This document shows, piece by piece, positions 8,355 through 17,987 of a stretch of DNA of 64,000 nt. A program made the translations under genes and the position numbers. The notes under the pieces were generated by a model. The model ran no database searches, had not been told where the DNA came from, and saw only the letters and a program-made list of their open reading frames with translations. Every line of letters begins with the position of its first letter. Positions within the stretch are counted from its first letter, which is position 1. This DNA is from JAFEDN01 sp965651935 (GTDB lineage Bacteria; Pseudomonadota; Gammaproteobacteria; Coxiellales; Coxiellaceae), in the NCBI GenBank assembly GCA_965651935.1, contig CBFGTC010000007.1, positions 1-64,000 of the forward strand, written 5' to 3'.

Positions 8355-8469
8355 TATCTACGCAAAGGACGCTGGAAGTAGTGCCGTGATTAATCCCTAA
8401 AATTAGAGCATCACTTTGATTTAGCGCGGTGAGTGTTTTTAGCAATTCTAATTGTTGAGCGGCTGGGTG
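8340..8469 (-). pseudogene. Possible truncated reading frame between tolR and the F-box-like gene
   Basis: In a frame different from tolR, the minus strand is open for about 43 codons from inside the tolR end, reading QQLELLKTLTALNQSDALIL and then GINHGTTSSVLCVDIKSQEL before entering the low-complexity tail of the opposite gene. It looks protein-like rather than random, has no terminal domain, and is not the start of TolA, which would be expected here. I read it tentatively as the N-terminal relic of a gene cut off by the arrival of the 7050-8354 gene. Confidence 0.3.
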
Positions 8470-8888
8470 ATCAAGCCCACATTTTCCACTCCCGCTTTTT
8501 GCAAAATCACCATGGTTTCCATGATCTTACCGTAATCAGCGGAGCGGTCTCCTTTGACATAAACATCACGAATTTGATTTTTTTGCTTAGCCAGCGCTAA
8601 CTGGGCCGCAATCTGTACCGTTAAAGCTTGTGCCGAAATCGGCATTTTAGGCTGCGATGCGGTATTGAGATACATGGCCCCACGAGAATCCACTGAAACG
8701 ACAATCGGCGGCTCTGGTTTTGGTGGCAAGGCTTTAGCGCTGGCTTGCGGTAATTTGACCGTCACGCCTTGTGAAAGCAAAGGAGCGGTAATCATAAAAA
8801 TCACCAACAATACCAACATGACGTCGATATAGGGCACCACGTTGATTTCGGCGATTGAGCGCCGAGACTTTTTATACGTTAACGGCAT
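8448..8888 (-). CDS. tolR: Tol-Pal system protein TolR
   Basis: A 146-aa ExbD/TolR-family protein with one N-terminal membrane helix. The pore-lining aspartate is in VVPYIDVMLVLLVIFMITAP, and the C-terminal GVENVGLITQP is specific to TolR rather than ExbD. With TolQ it forms the proton-driven motor of the Tol-Pal system, which constricts the outer membrane at division. It overlaps tolQ by 17 bases. The genes tolA, tolB and pal, which normally follow, are absent here. Confidence 0.93.
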   Translation of the reverse strand: MPLTYKKSRRSIAEINVVPYIDVMLVLLVIFMITAPLLSQGVTVKLPQASAKALPPKPEPPIVVSVDSRGAMYLNTASQPKMPISAQALTVQIAAQLALAKQKNQIRDVYVKGDRSADYGKIMETMVILQKAGVENVGLITQPLNN

Positions 8889-9567
8889 GGGTTTCTTTGA
8901 CTAATAAATTACGTTGTAAAATCCCAGTCAGTTCTTCTTGGAAAATTTCAGATTGCTGAATACTGCGCTCCAAATTTTGACTGAAACGGTTATAGGCCAC
9001 CACGGCGGGAATAGCAGCAAATAATCCCACCGCGGTGGCGATCAATGCTTCGGAAATGCCAGGGGCAACCATCGCGATACTGGCTTGTTGTACTGCTCCC
9101 AAGGCCCGGAATGAAGTCATAATTCCCCAAACTGTTCCAAACAAACCCACATAAGGGCTAATCGAGCCGACGGTTGCTAAAAATGATAAATGTTGTTCTA
9201 AACGAGAGATTTGTTTAGAGTGAACAATCCGCATCGCCCGTTTAATAGCATCCATTAACGTTTCCGGATGAGGGAGACGTGAATTATCATGTAAACGGCG
9301 AAATTCTCTAAACCCGTTGCAAAATATATTGGATAAACCTTCAGGATTTCTTTGAGAGAGTTGTTGATATAATTTGTTCAAATCCGGGCTTGACCAAAAT
9401 ACTTTTTCAAATTCAGCCATATTGGCAAAAGTGTTTTTAAACAATAATGCTTTTTGAATGATAATGGCCCAAGAAAGGATTGAGGCGCAGAACAAAATCG
9501 CCAAAACCGTTTTTACCACCGGCCCCGCGTTAATAATAAAACTCCACAAGCTGGATTCAGAATGCAT
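8872..9567 (-). CDS. tolQ: Tol-Pal system protein TolQ
   Basis: A 231-aa MotA/TolQ/ExbB-family proton channel with three membrane helices. The block TVGSISPYVGLFGTVWGIM and MVAPGISEALIATAVGLFAA are near-identical to TolQ of other gammaproteobacteria, and IASWAIIIQ-like SILSWAIIIQKALLF marks the first helix. The ATG is preceded by a strong AGAGGAAGG Shine-Dalgarno. In most relatives ybgC lies upstream; here secA does. Confidence 0.95.
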   Translation of the reverse strand: MHSESSLWSFIINAGPVVKTVLAILFCASILSWAIIIQKALLFKNTFANMAEFEKVFWSSPDLNKLYQQLSQRNPEGLSNIFCNGFREFRRLHDNSRLPHPETLMDAIKRAMRIVHSKQISRLEQHLSFLATVGSISPYVGLFGTVWGIMTSFRALGAVQQASIAMVAPGISEALIATAVGLFAAIPAVVAYNRFSQNLERSIQQSEIFQEELTGILQRNLLVKETHAVNV

Positions 9568-9668
9568 GAACCTTCCTCTTTAACTTAAAATTTGTGAATA
9601 ATCATATCACAGCTTAAAAATTTTAAAAGTGGTGAAGCCAGGTCTGGCAGTCTTTTAATTAACTGATT

Positions 9669-12416
9669 TTAATTTAACTGACCGTGACAATATTTGTATT
9701 TTTTCCCGGAACCGCATGGGCAAGGATCATTACGGCCCACTTTTGGCTCTTGACGAATGATGGTTTGTACCCTTTCTGACTCGGATGTCTCAGTCACGAT
9801 TTCTAATTCATTCCCTACTGGTGAAGCCCCAGGTAAACTGGAAATTTCCGCATGCTGAAAACTCATGTGGGTGACCGGGGGCGCAACCATGGTCGTTTGC
9901 TTGTCATCCATCAATTGGATTCGACTGAGTGTGGAAACCACTTCGTATTTAATGCGTTTGAGTAAATCAATAAATAAGTTAAAAGATTCCCGTTTAAATT
10001 CCTGCGCCGGATTTTTTTGTGCATAACCCCTTAAATGGATACCCTGACGCAAATGATCAATTGCACCCAAATGGTCACGCCAGTGCGAATCCAAAGTCTG
10101 CAAGATAACGGATTTTTGGATTTGCTGACGATTTTGCTGGTCTAACCCCGCTATTTTTTTATCAAACGCAGAGCCGATTTCTTCTACGATTCTTTCTCTT
10201 AAGGTTTCTTCATGCAAGCTATCATCTTCATCCAACCATCTTTGGATGGGCAGTTTCAAATTAAAATCCTCAAAAATTTGCTGTTCTAATCCACTGATAT
10301 TCCACTGCTCTACTAAACTTTGAGGTGGAATGAAAAGATCAATCATGCCGTAGATGGCATCGGATCTCATGTTTGCCACGGCTTCACTCAAATCCTCGGA
10401 TTTTAATAATTCCAATCGTTGCTGATAGATCACTTTGCGTTGATCATTGGCAACGTCATCGTATTCCAGCAAATTTTTGCGAATATCAAAATTAAGACCT
10501 TCCACACGTTTTTGAGCTCTTTCAATGGCCCGCGTAATCATAGGATGTTCGACCACGTCGTCTTCTTTCACGCCTAAACGCCGCATGACGCCAGCCATAC
10601 GTTCAGCGGCAAAAATGCGTAAAAGATTATCTTCCATGGAGAGATAAAATTGCGAACTGCCCGGGTCACCCTGCCTTCCTGAACGGCCTCGCAATTGATT
10701 GTCTATTCTGCGGGATTCATGGCGCTCTGTGCCCAACACATGTAAGCCTCCAGCCTGCAATACTTGATCATGGCGTTTTTGCCAATCTGCTTTATGTTTT
10801 TGGATCTCTTCCGGGGTTGGGTCTTTTAATTCCGCTAATTCAGTCTCTAAATTACCGCCTAAAACAATATCCGTTCCCCTTCCCGCCATGTTGGTGGCTA
10901 TCGTGATCGTACCGGGACGGCCCGCTTCGGCAATAATTTTAGCCTCAAATTCGTGTTGTTTGGCGTTAAGGACTTGATGCGCTATTTTCTCTTTGCGTAA
11001 CAGGGCCGATAATTTTTCGGAATTTTCAATGGACGCGGTGCCGACTAACACCGGCTGCCCTGAATCGCGTAAATTTTTAATTTTTTCAATAATGATTTTA
11101 AATTTTTGCTGTTGGGTCAGAAAAACTTGGTCTCCCAGATCCTTTCGAATCGTGGGTCGATTGGGTGGTATAACGACGACTTCCAATCCATAAATTTTTT
11201 GAAACTCGAATGCTTCGGTGTCCGCCGTTCCGGTCATACCGGATAGTTTTTCATAAAGGCGAAAATAATTTTGTAAAGTAATGGTGGCGAGAGTTTGATT
11301 TTCTAATTGGATCGCCACATTTTCTTTGGCTTCCACAGCCTGGTGCAACCCTTCCGACCATCTTCGGCCTTCCATAAGCCGTCCGGTATGTTCATCCACG
11401 ATGATCACTTGATTGTTTTTGACAACATAATGCACGTCACGCTGGTACAAGGTATGGGCTCGTAAAGTAGCATAAATATAATGCATGAGGTTGATATGGA
11501 CTGGGTCGTATAGACTCGCGCCGAGTTCGATCAATCCATTTTGGGATAATAAAGATTCAATTTTCTCATGGCCGCGCTCGGTCAAATGGACTTGGCGATT
11601 TTTTTCATCAAGATAATAATCCCCGCGTTGTTCTTCAGGGATATCTTCTTCTTTTTGGTCTTCCTGCATTTTTTGTTCTTTTAAATGCGGGATTAATTCT
11701 TTCATGCGCACATACAAATCTGAGGAGGCTTCAGCTTGCCCGGAAATAATTAAGGGAGTTCTTGCTTCATCGATTAAAATGGAATCCACTTCATCGACAA
11801 TGGCGTAATGCAAAGCTCTTTGTACACGATCGTCCAGATTGTAGACCATATTATCGCGCAAATAATCAAAACCAAATTCGTTATTGGTGCCGTATATCAC
11901 ATCGGCTTGATAAGCTGCTTTCTTTTGCGCGCTGCTCATATTTGCTAAATTGTATGCCACGCTAAGACCCAGAAATTCATAAAGAGGACGCATCCAATCT
12001 GCATCGCGCTTGGCCAAATAATCATTCACCGTGACCACGTGGACGCCTCGGCCAGTGAGAGCATTAAGGTATGCCGCTAAGGTCGCGCTCAGGGTTTTTC
12101 CTTCTCCGGTGCGCATTTCTGCGATTTTCCCAGAATGCAAAACTATCCCGCCAATTAATTGTACGTCAAAATGACGCATCCCTAGAGTGCGGTGGCTGGC
12201 TTCTCGGACCACGGCGAAAGCTTCTGGCAGGAGATCATTGATACTCTCGCCTTTTTGCAAGCGTTCTTTAAATTCCGCGGTTTTGGCCTGTAGCTGGGAA
12301 TCTGTCAAAGATTGAATTGACGGTTCAAGTTCATTAACTTTTTTGACATTTTTCCAAATTTTGCGCAATATCCGCTCATTGCGAGTGCCAATAATTTTGC
12401 CGAGTAAATTAATCAT
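9669..12416 (-). CDS. secA: Preprotein translocase ATPase SecA
   Basis: A 915-aa motor that drives preproteins through SecYEG. The Walker A motif MRTGEGKTLSATLAAYLNAL is near residue 102, Walker B/DEAD-like VDEVDSILIDEARTPLIISG near 210, motif TNMAGRGTDIVLGGN near 510, and the zinc-binding tail CPCGSGKKYKYCHG closes the protein, indicating an SecB/lipid-interacting C terminus. Length is normal. It is transcribed away from dciA, with a repeat copy in the shared upstream region. Confidence 0.99.
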   Translation of the reverse strand: MINLLGKIIGTRNERILRKIWKNVKKVNELEPSIQSLTDSQLQAKTAEFKERLQKGESINDLLPEAFAVVREASHRTLGMRHFDVQLIGGIVLHSGKIAEMRTGEGKTLSATLAAYLNALTGRGVHVVTVNDYLAKRDADWMRPLYEFLGLSVAYNLANMSSAQKKAAYQADVIYGTNNEFGFDYLRDNMVYNLDDRVQRALHYAIVDEVDSILIDEARTPLIISGQAEASSDLYVRMKELIPHLKEQKMQEDQKEEDIPEEQRGDYYLDEKNRQVHLTERGHEKIESLLSQNGLIELGASLYDPVHINLMHYIYATLRAHTLYQRDVHYVVKNNQVIIVDEHTGRLMEGRRWSEGLHQAVEAKENVAIQLENQTLATITLQNYFRLYEKLSGMTGTADTEAFEFQKIYGLEVVVIPPNRPTIRKDLGDQVFLTQQQKFKIIIEKIKNLRDSGQPVLVGTASIENSEKLSALLRKEKIAHQVLNAKQHEFEAKIIAEAGRPGTITIATNMAGRGTDIVLGGNLETELAELKDPTPEEIQKHKADWQKRHDQVLQAGGLHVLGTERHESRRIDNQLRGRSGRQGDPGSSQFYLSMEDNLLRIFAAERMAGVMRRLGVKEDDVVEHPMITRAIERAQKRVEGLNFDIRKNLLEYDDVANDQRKVIYQQRLELLKSEDLSEAVANMRSDAIYGMIDLFIPPQSLVEQWNISGLEQQIFEDFNLKLPIQRWLDEDDSLHEETLRERIVEEIGSAFDKKIAGLDQQNRQQIQKSVILQTLDSHWRDHLGAIDHLRQGIHLRGYAQKNPAQEFKRESFNLFIDLLKRIKYEVVSTLSRIQLMDDKQTTMVAPPVTHMSFQHAEISSLPGASPVGNELEIVTETSESERVQTIIRQEPKVGRNDPCPCGSGKKYKYCHGQLN

Positions 12417-12510
12417 TTTATGCGTCCAATCATCCGGATTAAAAATTAAAATTCTCGCATAATTGAAACCAGAATGGAAATCGGTAATTATAGCGTTTCC
12501 CGTTTTTATT

Positions 12511-12614
12511 GAAACGGGTCCTCCTTACGCGATGGGGATTCTTAAGGGGGAGAATCACGATTCCTAGACTCTCATTCCGGGCAATTGGCTTTGCCAATGC
12601 AGCAGGATATAAAT
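12511..12614 (+). repeat. Dispersed ~100-bp intergenic repeat, copy A
   Basis: It contains CTTACGCGATGGGG, GAATCACGATTC, CTCATTCCGGGCAATTGG, a hairpin ATTGGC-TTT-GCCAAT and the terminal block AGGATATAAA. It lies in the divergent region between secA and dciA, and its 3' end points toward dciA. Confidence 0.8.
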
Positions 12615-12670
12615 TCCCAGGATTTGCTGAAAATACACTAATATGATATTAAAGATCGCTGAGATTTTTG

Positions 12671-13138
12671 ATGACTCACACTTCTAAAGATCCACAAAAC
12701 ATACGCGATTTACTCAGTGATTTTGGCGATAGCGGTCTGCGTAAGCTAGTTCGCCATGCCCAGCGTTTCCGATCCGCTGATAAGATTGTGAAACAATTTC
12801 TTCCCGCCCATTTGCATGGCCACTGTCAGGTGGCCCATTTGGATACTTCGCAATTAACTTTGACGGTAGACAGTGCCGCTTGGTTAACTCAGCTTCGTTA
12901 TGCTCAACAAACTTTATTACAACAACTTAAGAAACAGCCTCAGTTTATTCATTTGCAAACGATTCAGCTGCGAGTTATGCCGCTGCCGCCGCAAATTCCT
13001 TTTAAAGAAACACAAGGGCTGGTTTCATCATCTCGACGTTTATCCAATAACACTAAAGAATTGATTAAAACCAGCGCGGATTCGATTAGTCATCCTGCTC
13101 TAAAAAAAGCTTTATTAAAATTAATTCGCGGAAATTGA
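12671..13138 (+). CDS. dciA: DciA-like DUF721 protein, putative DnaB helicase loader
   Basis: A 155-aa protein with the DUF721 fold: a basic N terminus, then VDSAAWLTQLRYAQQTLLQQL, which corresponds to the conserved W-x-x-L/E-L segment of DciA. DciA is the ancestral loader or recruiter of the replicative helicase DnaB in bacteria lacking DnaC. Its position between lpxC and secA is the standard place for this gene in gammaproteobacteria (secM occupies it in E. coli). The ATG at 12671 is taken over a TTG one codon upstream. Confidence 0.85.
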   Translation: MTHTSKDPQNIRDLLSDFGDSGLRKLVRHAQRFRSADKIVKQFLPAHLHGHCQVAHLDTSQLTLTVDSAAWLTQLRYAQQTLLQQLKKQPQFIHLQTIQLRVMPLPPQIPFKETQGLVSSSRRLSNNTKELIKTSADSISHPALKKALLKLIRGN

Positions 13139-13163
13139 CCTCACCAAAATGGACACTGTTCAT

Positions 13164-13664
13164 CTATTTAAAGACTTTGAATGGGGTTCGAGGCAATGAG
13201 GGTTTGAAGGAGGGAGAATCGCTGGGTAACCAGTATATGGCTAGGAAGCTGAGTAATTGGAATCCACCCTGAACCAGATGGTTTTCCTCTAAATCAAATT
13301 TCATGATGAGCTGATCGGCCAGGAAAAAAGCAAACCAGTAGGTCAATGAGATGACGAATGCCAGCTCAATGTATCTCATCGCGGGTTTTAATCCTTGTGC
13401 AAGCGTTATCACGCTCGCATAGACAAAAGCGAGTGTGGAGAGTAAAGACCAAGCAATAATTCCTAAGTAAAAAACTGCCGGAAGCCAATTAGGCACGGAG
13501 TACATTTTGAGAGATTCTACTAAGAACGGATAATTCGTGTCGGGAGCCCAGCTAGCCGAGGTCCAGTGGATATGCGCAAGTCCCCCCACAATATCAGTCC
13601 ATAAGGCAATAAGCCACCATAGGGCCCAAAAAACAACGATGATTTTTTTAAAGTTAGATAGCAA
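13164..13664 (-). CDS. Uncharacterised four-helix membrane protein
   Basis: A 166-aa protein with about four hydrophobic helices (IIVVFWALWWLIALWTDIVG, PAVFYLGIIAWSLLSTLAFV, YIELAFVISLTYWFAFFLAD and a weaker C-terminal one), ending in a basic, proline-containing tail that should be cytoplasmic. I recognise no family. Its start overlaps the lpxC stop by 11 bases, so it is probably co-transcribed with lpxC at the end of the dcw operon. Composition matches its neighbours, so it is likely an established gene of this lineage. Confidence 0.75.
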   Translation of the reverse strand: MLSNFKKIIVVFWALWWLIALWTDIVGGLAHIHWTSASWAPDTNYPFLVESLKMYSVPNWLPAVFYLGIIAWSLLSTLAFVYASVITLAQGLKPAMRYIELAFVISLTYWFAFFLADQLIMKFDLEENHLVQGGFQLLSFLAIYWLPSDSPSFKPSLPRTPFKVFK

Positions 13665-14571
13665 CTTGCTCTACCACTGGCGCATAGCCCACGGGCATTT
13701 TACTGGTATTTTCGAATGTGACGATTTCCCACGCATCGGGATAATTAAGAAACTTTTCTAACAAACGGCTGTTTAAGGCATGTCCAGACTTATATCCTGA
13801 AAAAGCGCCTATCATGGGATAGCCTAATAAATAAAGGTCGCCAACTGCATCTAAAATTTTGTGTTTAACAAATTCATCTTCATAACGAAGACCGTCTTTA
13901 TTGATAACTTTATATTCATCCAAAACAATGGTGTTATCGAGACTGACGCCCAATGCCAGATTGTTTTGACGAATATATTCGTATTCAGATAAAAAACCAA
14001 ACGTTCGCGCTCGCGAAACTTCTTTTACATAAGAATTCAAAGCAAAATCAATACTGGCATATTGATTCGTTTCGCTAAAGGCTGGGTGATCAAAATCAAT
14101 CCCAAAACTTATTTTAAAACCTTCATACGGAAGTAACTGGGCTTTTTTATCATTGTCTTTGACCGTAACTCGGCGCTTAACTCGAATAAATCGTTTCGGT
14201 GATTTTTGTTCCATCAAACCGGCGGATTGAATTAAAAATACAAAAGGACCGGCGCTGCCATCCATAATAGGTAATTCGGGTGCAGATAAATCCACATAAA
14301 GATTATCGATACCTAAACCAGCCAATGCGGACATCAAATGCTCCACTGTCGCGACCCGGACCCCGTCTTTAGTTAAACAAGTGCACATGCTGGTCTCACC
14401 CACATGCGAAAAATGCGCCGGAATTTCCACTACCGGGTTTAAATCTATCCGTCTAAACACAATCCCGGTATTAACGGGCGCTGGCCGGAGTGTCATGTAT
14501 ACCATCTGCCCCGTGTGGACTCCCACACCGGCAGTTTTTACTTCATGGGCAAGAGTGCGCTGTTGAATCAT
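13654..14571 (-). CDS. lpxC: UDP-3-O-acyl-N-acetylglucosamine deacetylase LpxC
   Basis: A 305-aa zinc amidase catalysing the committed step of lipid A synthesis. The zinc site is visible as VEHLMSALAGLGIDN (first His, near residue 79) and HKILDAVGDLYLLG (His and Asp near 235-240), and the active-site SGYKSGHALN with the catalytic base follows. The start at ATG 14571 (MIQQRTLAHE) matches the family; a TTG six codons upstream gives a non-homologous extension. Its presence shows that the organism makes lipid A. It follows ftsZ as in E. coli. Confidence 0.98.
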   Translation of the reverse strand: MIQQRTLAHEVKTAGVGVHTGQMVYMTLRPAPVNTGIVFRRIDLNPVVEIPAHFSHVGETSMCTCLTKDGVRVATVEHLMSALAGLGIDNLYVDLSAPELPIMDGSAGPFVFLIQSAGLMEQKSPKRFIRVKRRVTVKDNDKKAQLLPYEGFKISFGIDFDHPAFSETNQYASIDFALNSYVKEVSRARTFGFLSEYEYIRQNNLALGVSLDNTIVLDEYKVINKDGLRYEDEFVKHKILDAVGDLYLLGYPMIGAFSGYKSGHALNSRLLEKFLNYPDAWEIVTFENTSKMPVGYAPVVEQVAI

Positions 14572-14635
14572 TGCGTACAGTCCGTTCAAAATTAAAATGC
14601 GAATTGTATCATAAATCAGTCATTAAAATAATAGA

Positions 14636-15802
14636 CTAGTCTTCTTGCCTGCGCAAAAACGCCGGGATATCTAAATATTCCGCCTCTTTTTCTCTTAAAT
14701 CTTCCATATCCGGTGTTTTTTTCATGTTATCTTGTTGACGGAGGTAGGTAGGACGATCAAGCTGATGGTAATCCACGGTGCCATCGCTACGCGTGTTTTT
14801 ACTTAAGGTGGCTTGAGGTTTTACTTCTTCTTTTTCTACTTCACGACCCAATCCAGTCACCACTATGGTAACTCGCATTTCTTCAGCCATTTCTGGATCG
14901 ATCACGGTGCCAACCACCACAGTAGCATTCTCAGAGGTAAAATTCTTTATGGCGTCACCCACGGCTTCAAATTCGCCAATCGACATGTCCATGCCGGCAG
15001 TGATATTCACTAAAACGCCTCGCGCTCCAGTAAAATCGACATCTTCGAGGAGGGGGCTGGATATTGCGGCTTCGGCGGCTTCGCGAGCACGATTTTCTCC
15101 CGTGCCAATACCGGTGCCCATCATGGCCATCCCCATTTCAGACATCACGGTCCGCACGTCGGCAAAATCGACGTTGATTAAACCTGGGCGAGTGATGAGG
15201 TCCGCTATCCCTTGCACTGCTCCCCTTAGGACATTGTTAGCTGCTTTGAAAGCATTCAATAAAGAAATATTTTTACCTAATACGCTGAGTAATTTGTTAT
15301 TAGGTATGGTAATTAATGAATCCACATATTTGGACAAGGATTTGATCCCCTCTTCAGCAATGCGCATGCGCTTGCGGCCTTCAAAAGCAAAGGGTTTAGT
15401 GACCACTGCCACTGTCAATATACCTAATTCTTTGGCGATTTCAGCGACAATTGGCGCGCCTCCGGTCCCAGTACCACCTCCCATCCCGGCAGTGAGGAAT
15501 ACCATGTCTGTACCCTCCAAGGCTTCACGTATACGATCGCGATTTTCTTCGGCGGCTTGCCTTCCAATCTCTGGATTAGCGCCTGCACCGAGCCCCTTGG
15601 TAATTTCTTCACCCAGTTGTATCACCGTTCTGGCGCTAGAACGTTGTAGAGCTTGAGCATCCGTATTGGCGCATATAAATTCCACGCCTTCGATGCTTTC
15701 GGCCATCATGTGCTCAATCGCATTACCGCCTCCCCCGCCGATACCGACTACTTTAATCGAAGCACTATGCGGAATATTATCGCCCAATTGAAACATACTC
15801 AT
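14636..15802 (-). CDS. ftsZ: Cell division protein FtsZ
   Basis: A 388-aa tubulin-like GTPase that forms the Z ring. The N-terminal GIGGGGGNAIEHM and the GTP-binding tubulin signature GMGGGTGTGGAPIVAEIAKE near residue 105 are clear. A variable linker leads to the C-terminal peptide DIPAFLRRQ that binds FtsA and ZipA. The ATG at 15802 has the Shine-Dalgarno GAGGG seven bases upstream. An imperfect GAGAATC-GA-GATTCTC palindrome lies in the ftsA-ftsZ gap. Confidence 0.99.
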   Translation of the reverse strand: MSMFQLGDNIPHSASIKVVGIGGGGGNAIEHMMAESIEGVEFICANTDAQALQRSSARTVIQLGEEITKGLGAGANPEIGRQAAEENRDRIREALEGTDMVFLTAGMGGGTGTGGAPIVAEIAKELGILTVAVVTKPFAFEGRKRMRIAEEGIKSLSKYVDSLITIPNNKLLSVLGKNISLLNAFKAANNVLRGAVQGIADLITRPGLINVDFADVRTVMSEMGMAMMGTGIGTGENRAREAAEAAISSPLLEDVDFTGARGVLVNITAGMDMSIGEFEAVGDAIKNFTSENATVVVGTVIDPEMAEEMRVTIVVTGLGREVEKEEVKPQATLSKNTRSDGTVDYHQLDRPTYLRQQDNMKKTPDMEDLREKEAEYLDIPAFLRRQED

Positions 15803-15870
15803 ATTTAAACCCTCTTAAAAAACATTTATTCAGGGGAGAATCGAGATTCTCGTTATTTATCAGCATAATC

Positions 15871-17106
15871 TCAAAAATGTCCCTGAAACCATTTTCTCAT
15901 CCGCGTCCAAAGGCCCGCTTCACTGCGGTCTAAATCAAATCCGGTGGATAATCCCCAAATTTGTTGATGCCCATATAATAACAATCCTACTCCCGTGGCA
16001 TAGGCGGGATTATCGCGAACGTCAACCAATCCCCTTACATTTTGGGGGACGCCTAAACGTGCAGGCATTTGAAACATTTTTTCAGCCAATTCTAAACAGC
16101 CGTGCACTTTTGAAGCGCCACCAGTTAAAACAATTCCTGCGGAAATGAGATTCTCAAATCCACTGCGCCTTAATTCAGCCAACACCAACGCGAATAATTC
16201 TTCATAGCGGGCCTTCACCACCATTTTTAAATCTTGTTTTTGGATTTGTTTGGAGGGCCCGTGGGGAACGTTGATGACTTGAATGTTTTCGTGCATATCG
16301 CTTAAATCGGAGGAGACCGAGGCATATTTGATTTTTATTTGCTCGGCAGACTGCATAGGCGTACGCAAAGCTACCGCCAGATCGCTGGTGACATGGTCTC
16401 CGGCGATAGGAATCACGGCAGTATGGCGGATAGCACCTTCGGTAAAAATAGCAATATCCGTTGTGCCGCCACCCATATCTATCATACAAACGCCAAGTTC
16501 TTTTTCATCTTCTGTTAAAACAGAATGGCTTGAGGCCAATTGTTCCAAAACAATATCGCTGACTTCTAATCCGCAACGTCTTACGCATTTGCTGATGTTT
16601 TGCGCAGCACTGACTGCTCCGGTGACAATATGGACTTTGGCTTCCAGACGCACGCCCGACATTCCCACAGGTTCGCGTACCCCTTCTTGCGCGTCAATAA
16701 TAAATTCCTGGGGGATGATGTGCAAAATTTTCTGATCAGCGGGGATGGCTAACGCTTTGGCGGCGTCAATAACCCGGTCCACATCAGACTGGTTCACTTC
16801 GCGGTCTCTTATAGCCACAATACCATGGGAATTTAAACTGCGGATATGGCTGCCGGCAATTCCTGTATAGGCAGATTGAATTTGACAGCCTGCCATTAAT
16901 TCAGCCTCTTCAATCGCTTTTTGCATAGACTGGACTGTCGACTCAATATTGACAACCACTCCCCGCTTTAAACCGTTGGAAGGGTGGCTGCCAAATCCAA
17001 TCACTTCGATTTGGCTGTCTTCAGAGACCTGACCGACTAAAGCCGCAATTTTACTCGTGCCGACATCAAGAGCGACAATTAAATTTTGATCAGGTTTTTT
17101 AGCCAT
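15871..17106 (-). CDS. ftsA: Cell division protein FtsA
   Basis: A 411-aa actin-like membrane anchor for FtsZ. The phosphate-1 motif VALDVGTSKIAALVG is at the N terminus, phosphate-2 CMIDMGGGTTDIAIFTEG near residue 205, and the adenosine motif GIVLTGGASKVHG near 330. A C-terminal amphipathic segment, LWTRMRKWFQGHF, is the usual membrane-targeting sequence. It lies between ftsQ and ftsZ as expected. Confidence 0.98.
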   Translation of the reverse strand: MAKKPDQNLIVALDVGTSKIAALVGQVSEDSQIEVIGFGSHPSNGLKRGVVVNIESTVQSMQKAIEEAELMAGCQIQSAYTGIAGSHIRSLNSHGIVAIRDREVNQSDVDRVIDAAKALAIPADQKILHIIPQEFIIDAQEGVREPVGMSGVRLEAKVHIVTGAVSAAQNISKCVRRCGLEVSDIVLEQLASSHSVLTEDEKELGVCMIDMGGGTTDIAIFTEGAIRHTAVIPIAGDHVTSDLAVALRTPMQSAEQIKIKYASVSSDLSDMHENIQVINVPHGPSKQIQKQDLKMVVKARYEELFALVLAELRRSGFENLISAGIVLTGGASKVHGCLELAEKMFQMPARLGVPQNVRGLVDVRDNPAYATGVGLLLYGHQQIWGLSTGFDLDRSEAGLWTRMRKWFQGHF

Positions 17107-17168
17107 GATTTCTTAATTTCTCCTAAAAAAATCCCCGCGAAATCGAAAGATTTAATATAATTAAAGCA

Positions 17169-17936
17169 TTATATGCGATTTTTAAATTGCACAGCAATAC
17201 CGTTAGAATAACGTAAATCAATATGCACTATTTGGTCCACTTTATCATTAACTATTTTCGGATACCATTTCACAAAACGTTGCATATGCTCTAAAACTTC
17301 ATCACTGCCGAGATCAATTTGTAAACCATTATTGAGCTGGATCTCCCAATTAAGTGCTTTATTTAAAGTAATTCTTTGCAGGCGCAGTTGCAAAGATTTT
17401 AGCATATTATTCATTTCTTTATAATATTTCAGAACCTGAGTGGAATTTTCCTGCGGCCCTTGCAGTAATGGCAATCCCTTGGGTGCATCTACCGGCGCTG
17501 AAAAAAATTGATCATCCGAGTTAATCAGATAATTATCATTCCATTGTGCTACAGCTTGATGCTCTTTTACCGCGACAAACAAAATGCCGGGGATGCGTCG
17601 AATAGCGACATCTTCCACCCAAGGATTACTGATTAAACTTTGCTTGAGAGGTTCCAATTTAAGAGCAAAAAAACCATTGTGGATTCGCTGTGATAATGTT
17701 TGGCGTATTTGCGCGGCTTGTAAATGATGCAATTGTCCAGTGATGCGAATTTCCCGAAAAGGTAAAGTGTGAGGATCATTCAAACGCTGCCAGATCCAAA
17801 TAATGGAGGCTATCAACAACCCCGTTAACAATCCAGACAACATCATAGGCAAGTAATTGCGCCAATGGACATCGGATTCGCGACGACGCGCACGGAATTC
17901 CGAAGGATGATGGCGGATGAAATGATGTTTGGGCAT
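17169..17936 (-). CDS. ftsQ: Cell division protein FtsQ
   Basis: A 255-aa bitopic division protein: a basic, His/Arg-rich cytoplasmic tail, one membrane helix near residue 35-50 (LTGLLIASIIWIW), then a POTRA domain (REIRITGQLHHLQAAQIRQT) and the beta domain with WVEDVAIRRIPGILFVAVKE. It links FtsB/FtsL to the divisome. The expected upstream neighbours murB and ddl are missing; the gap to murC instead contains a repeat copy. No strong Shine-Dalgarno is seen before the ATG. Confidence 0.95.
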   Translation of the reverse strand: MPKHHFIRHHPSEFRARRRESDVHWRNYLPMMLSGLLTGLLIASIIWIWQRLNDPHTLPFREIRITGQLHHLQAAQIRQTLSQRIHNGFFALKLEPLKQSLISNPWVEDVAIRRIPGILFVAVKEHQAVAQWNDNYLINSDDQFFSAPVDAPKGLPLLQGPQENSTQVLKYYKEMNNMLKSLQLRLQRITLNKALNWEIQLNNGLQIDLGSDEVLEHMQRFVKWYPKIVNDKVDQIVHIDLRYSNGIAVQFKNRI

Positions 17937-17987
17937 GAGACATAGTATTAAACCAGAGAATAAGGGTCAAGTAGCAATTCTCGCTTA

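Noticed and set aside
8448..9567. ExbB-ExbD instead of TolQ-TolR
   Set aside because: The MVAPGISEALIATAVGLFAA block, the first-helix pattern and the LITQP C terminus are TolQ/TolR features, and no tonB is adjacent.
14865..15656. 263-codon open frame opposite ftsZ
   Set aside because: It lies entirely antisense to a conserved gene, has Ser/Pro/Ile-rich low-quality composition, and results from the codon pattern of ftsZ.
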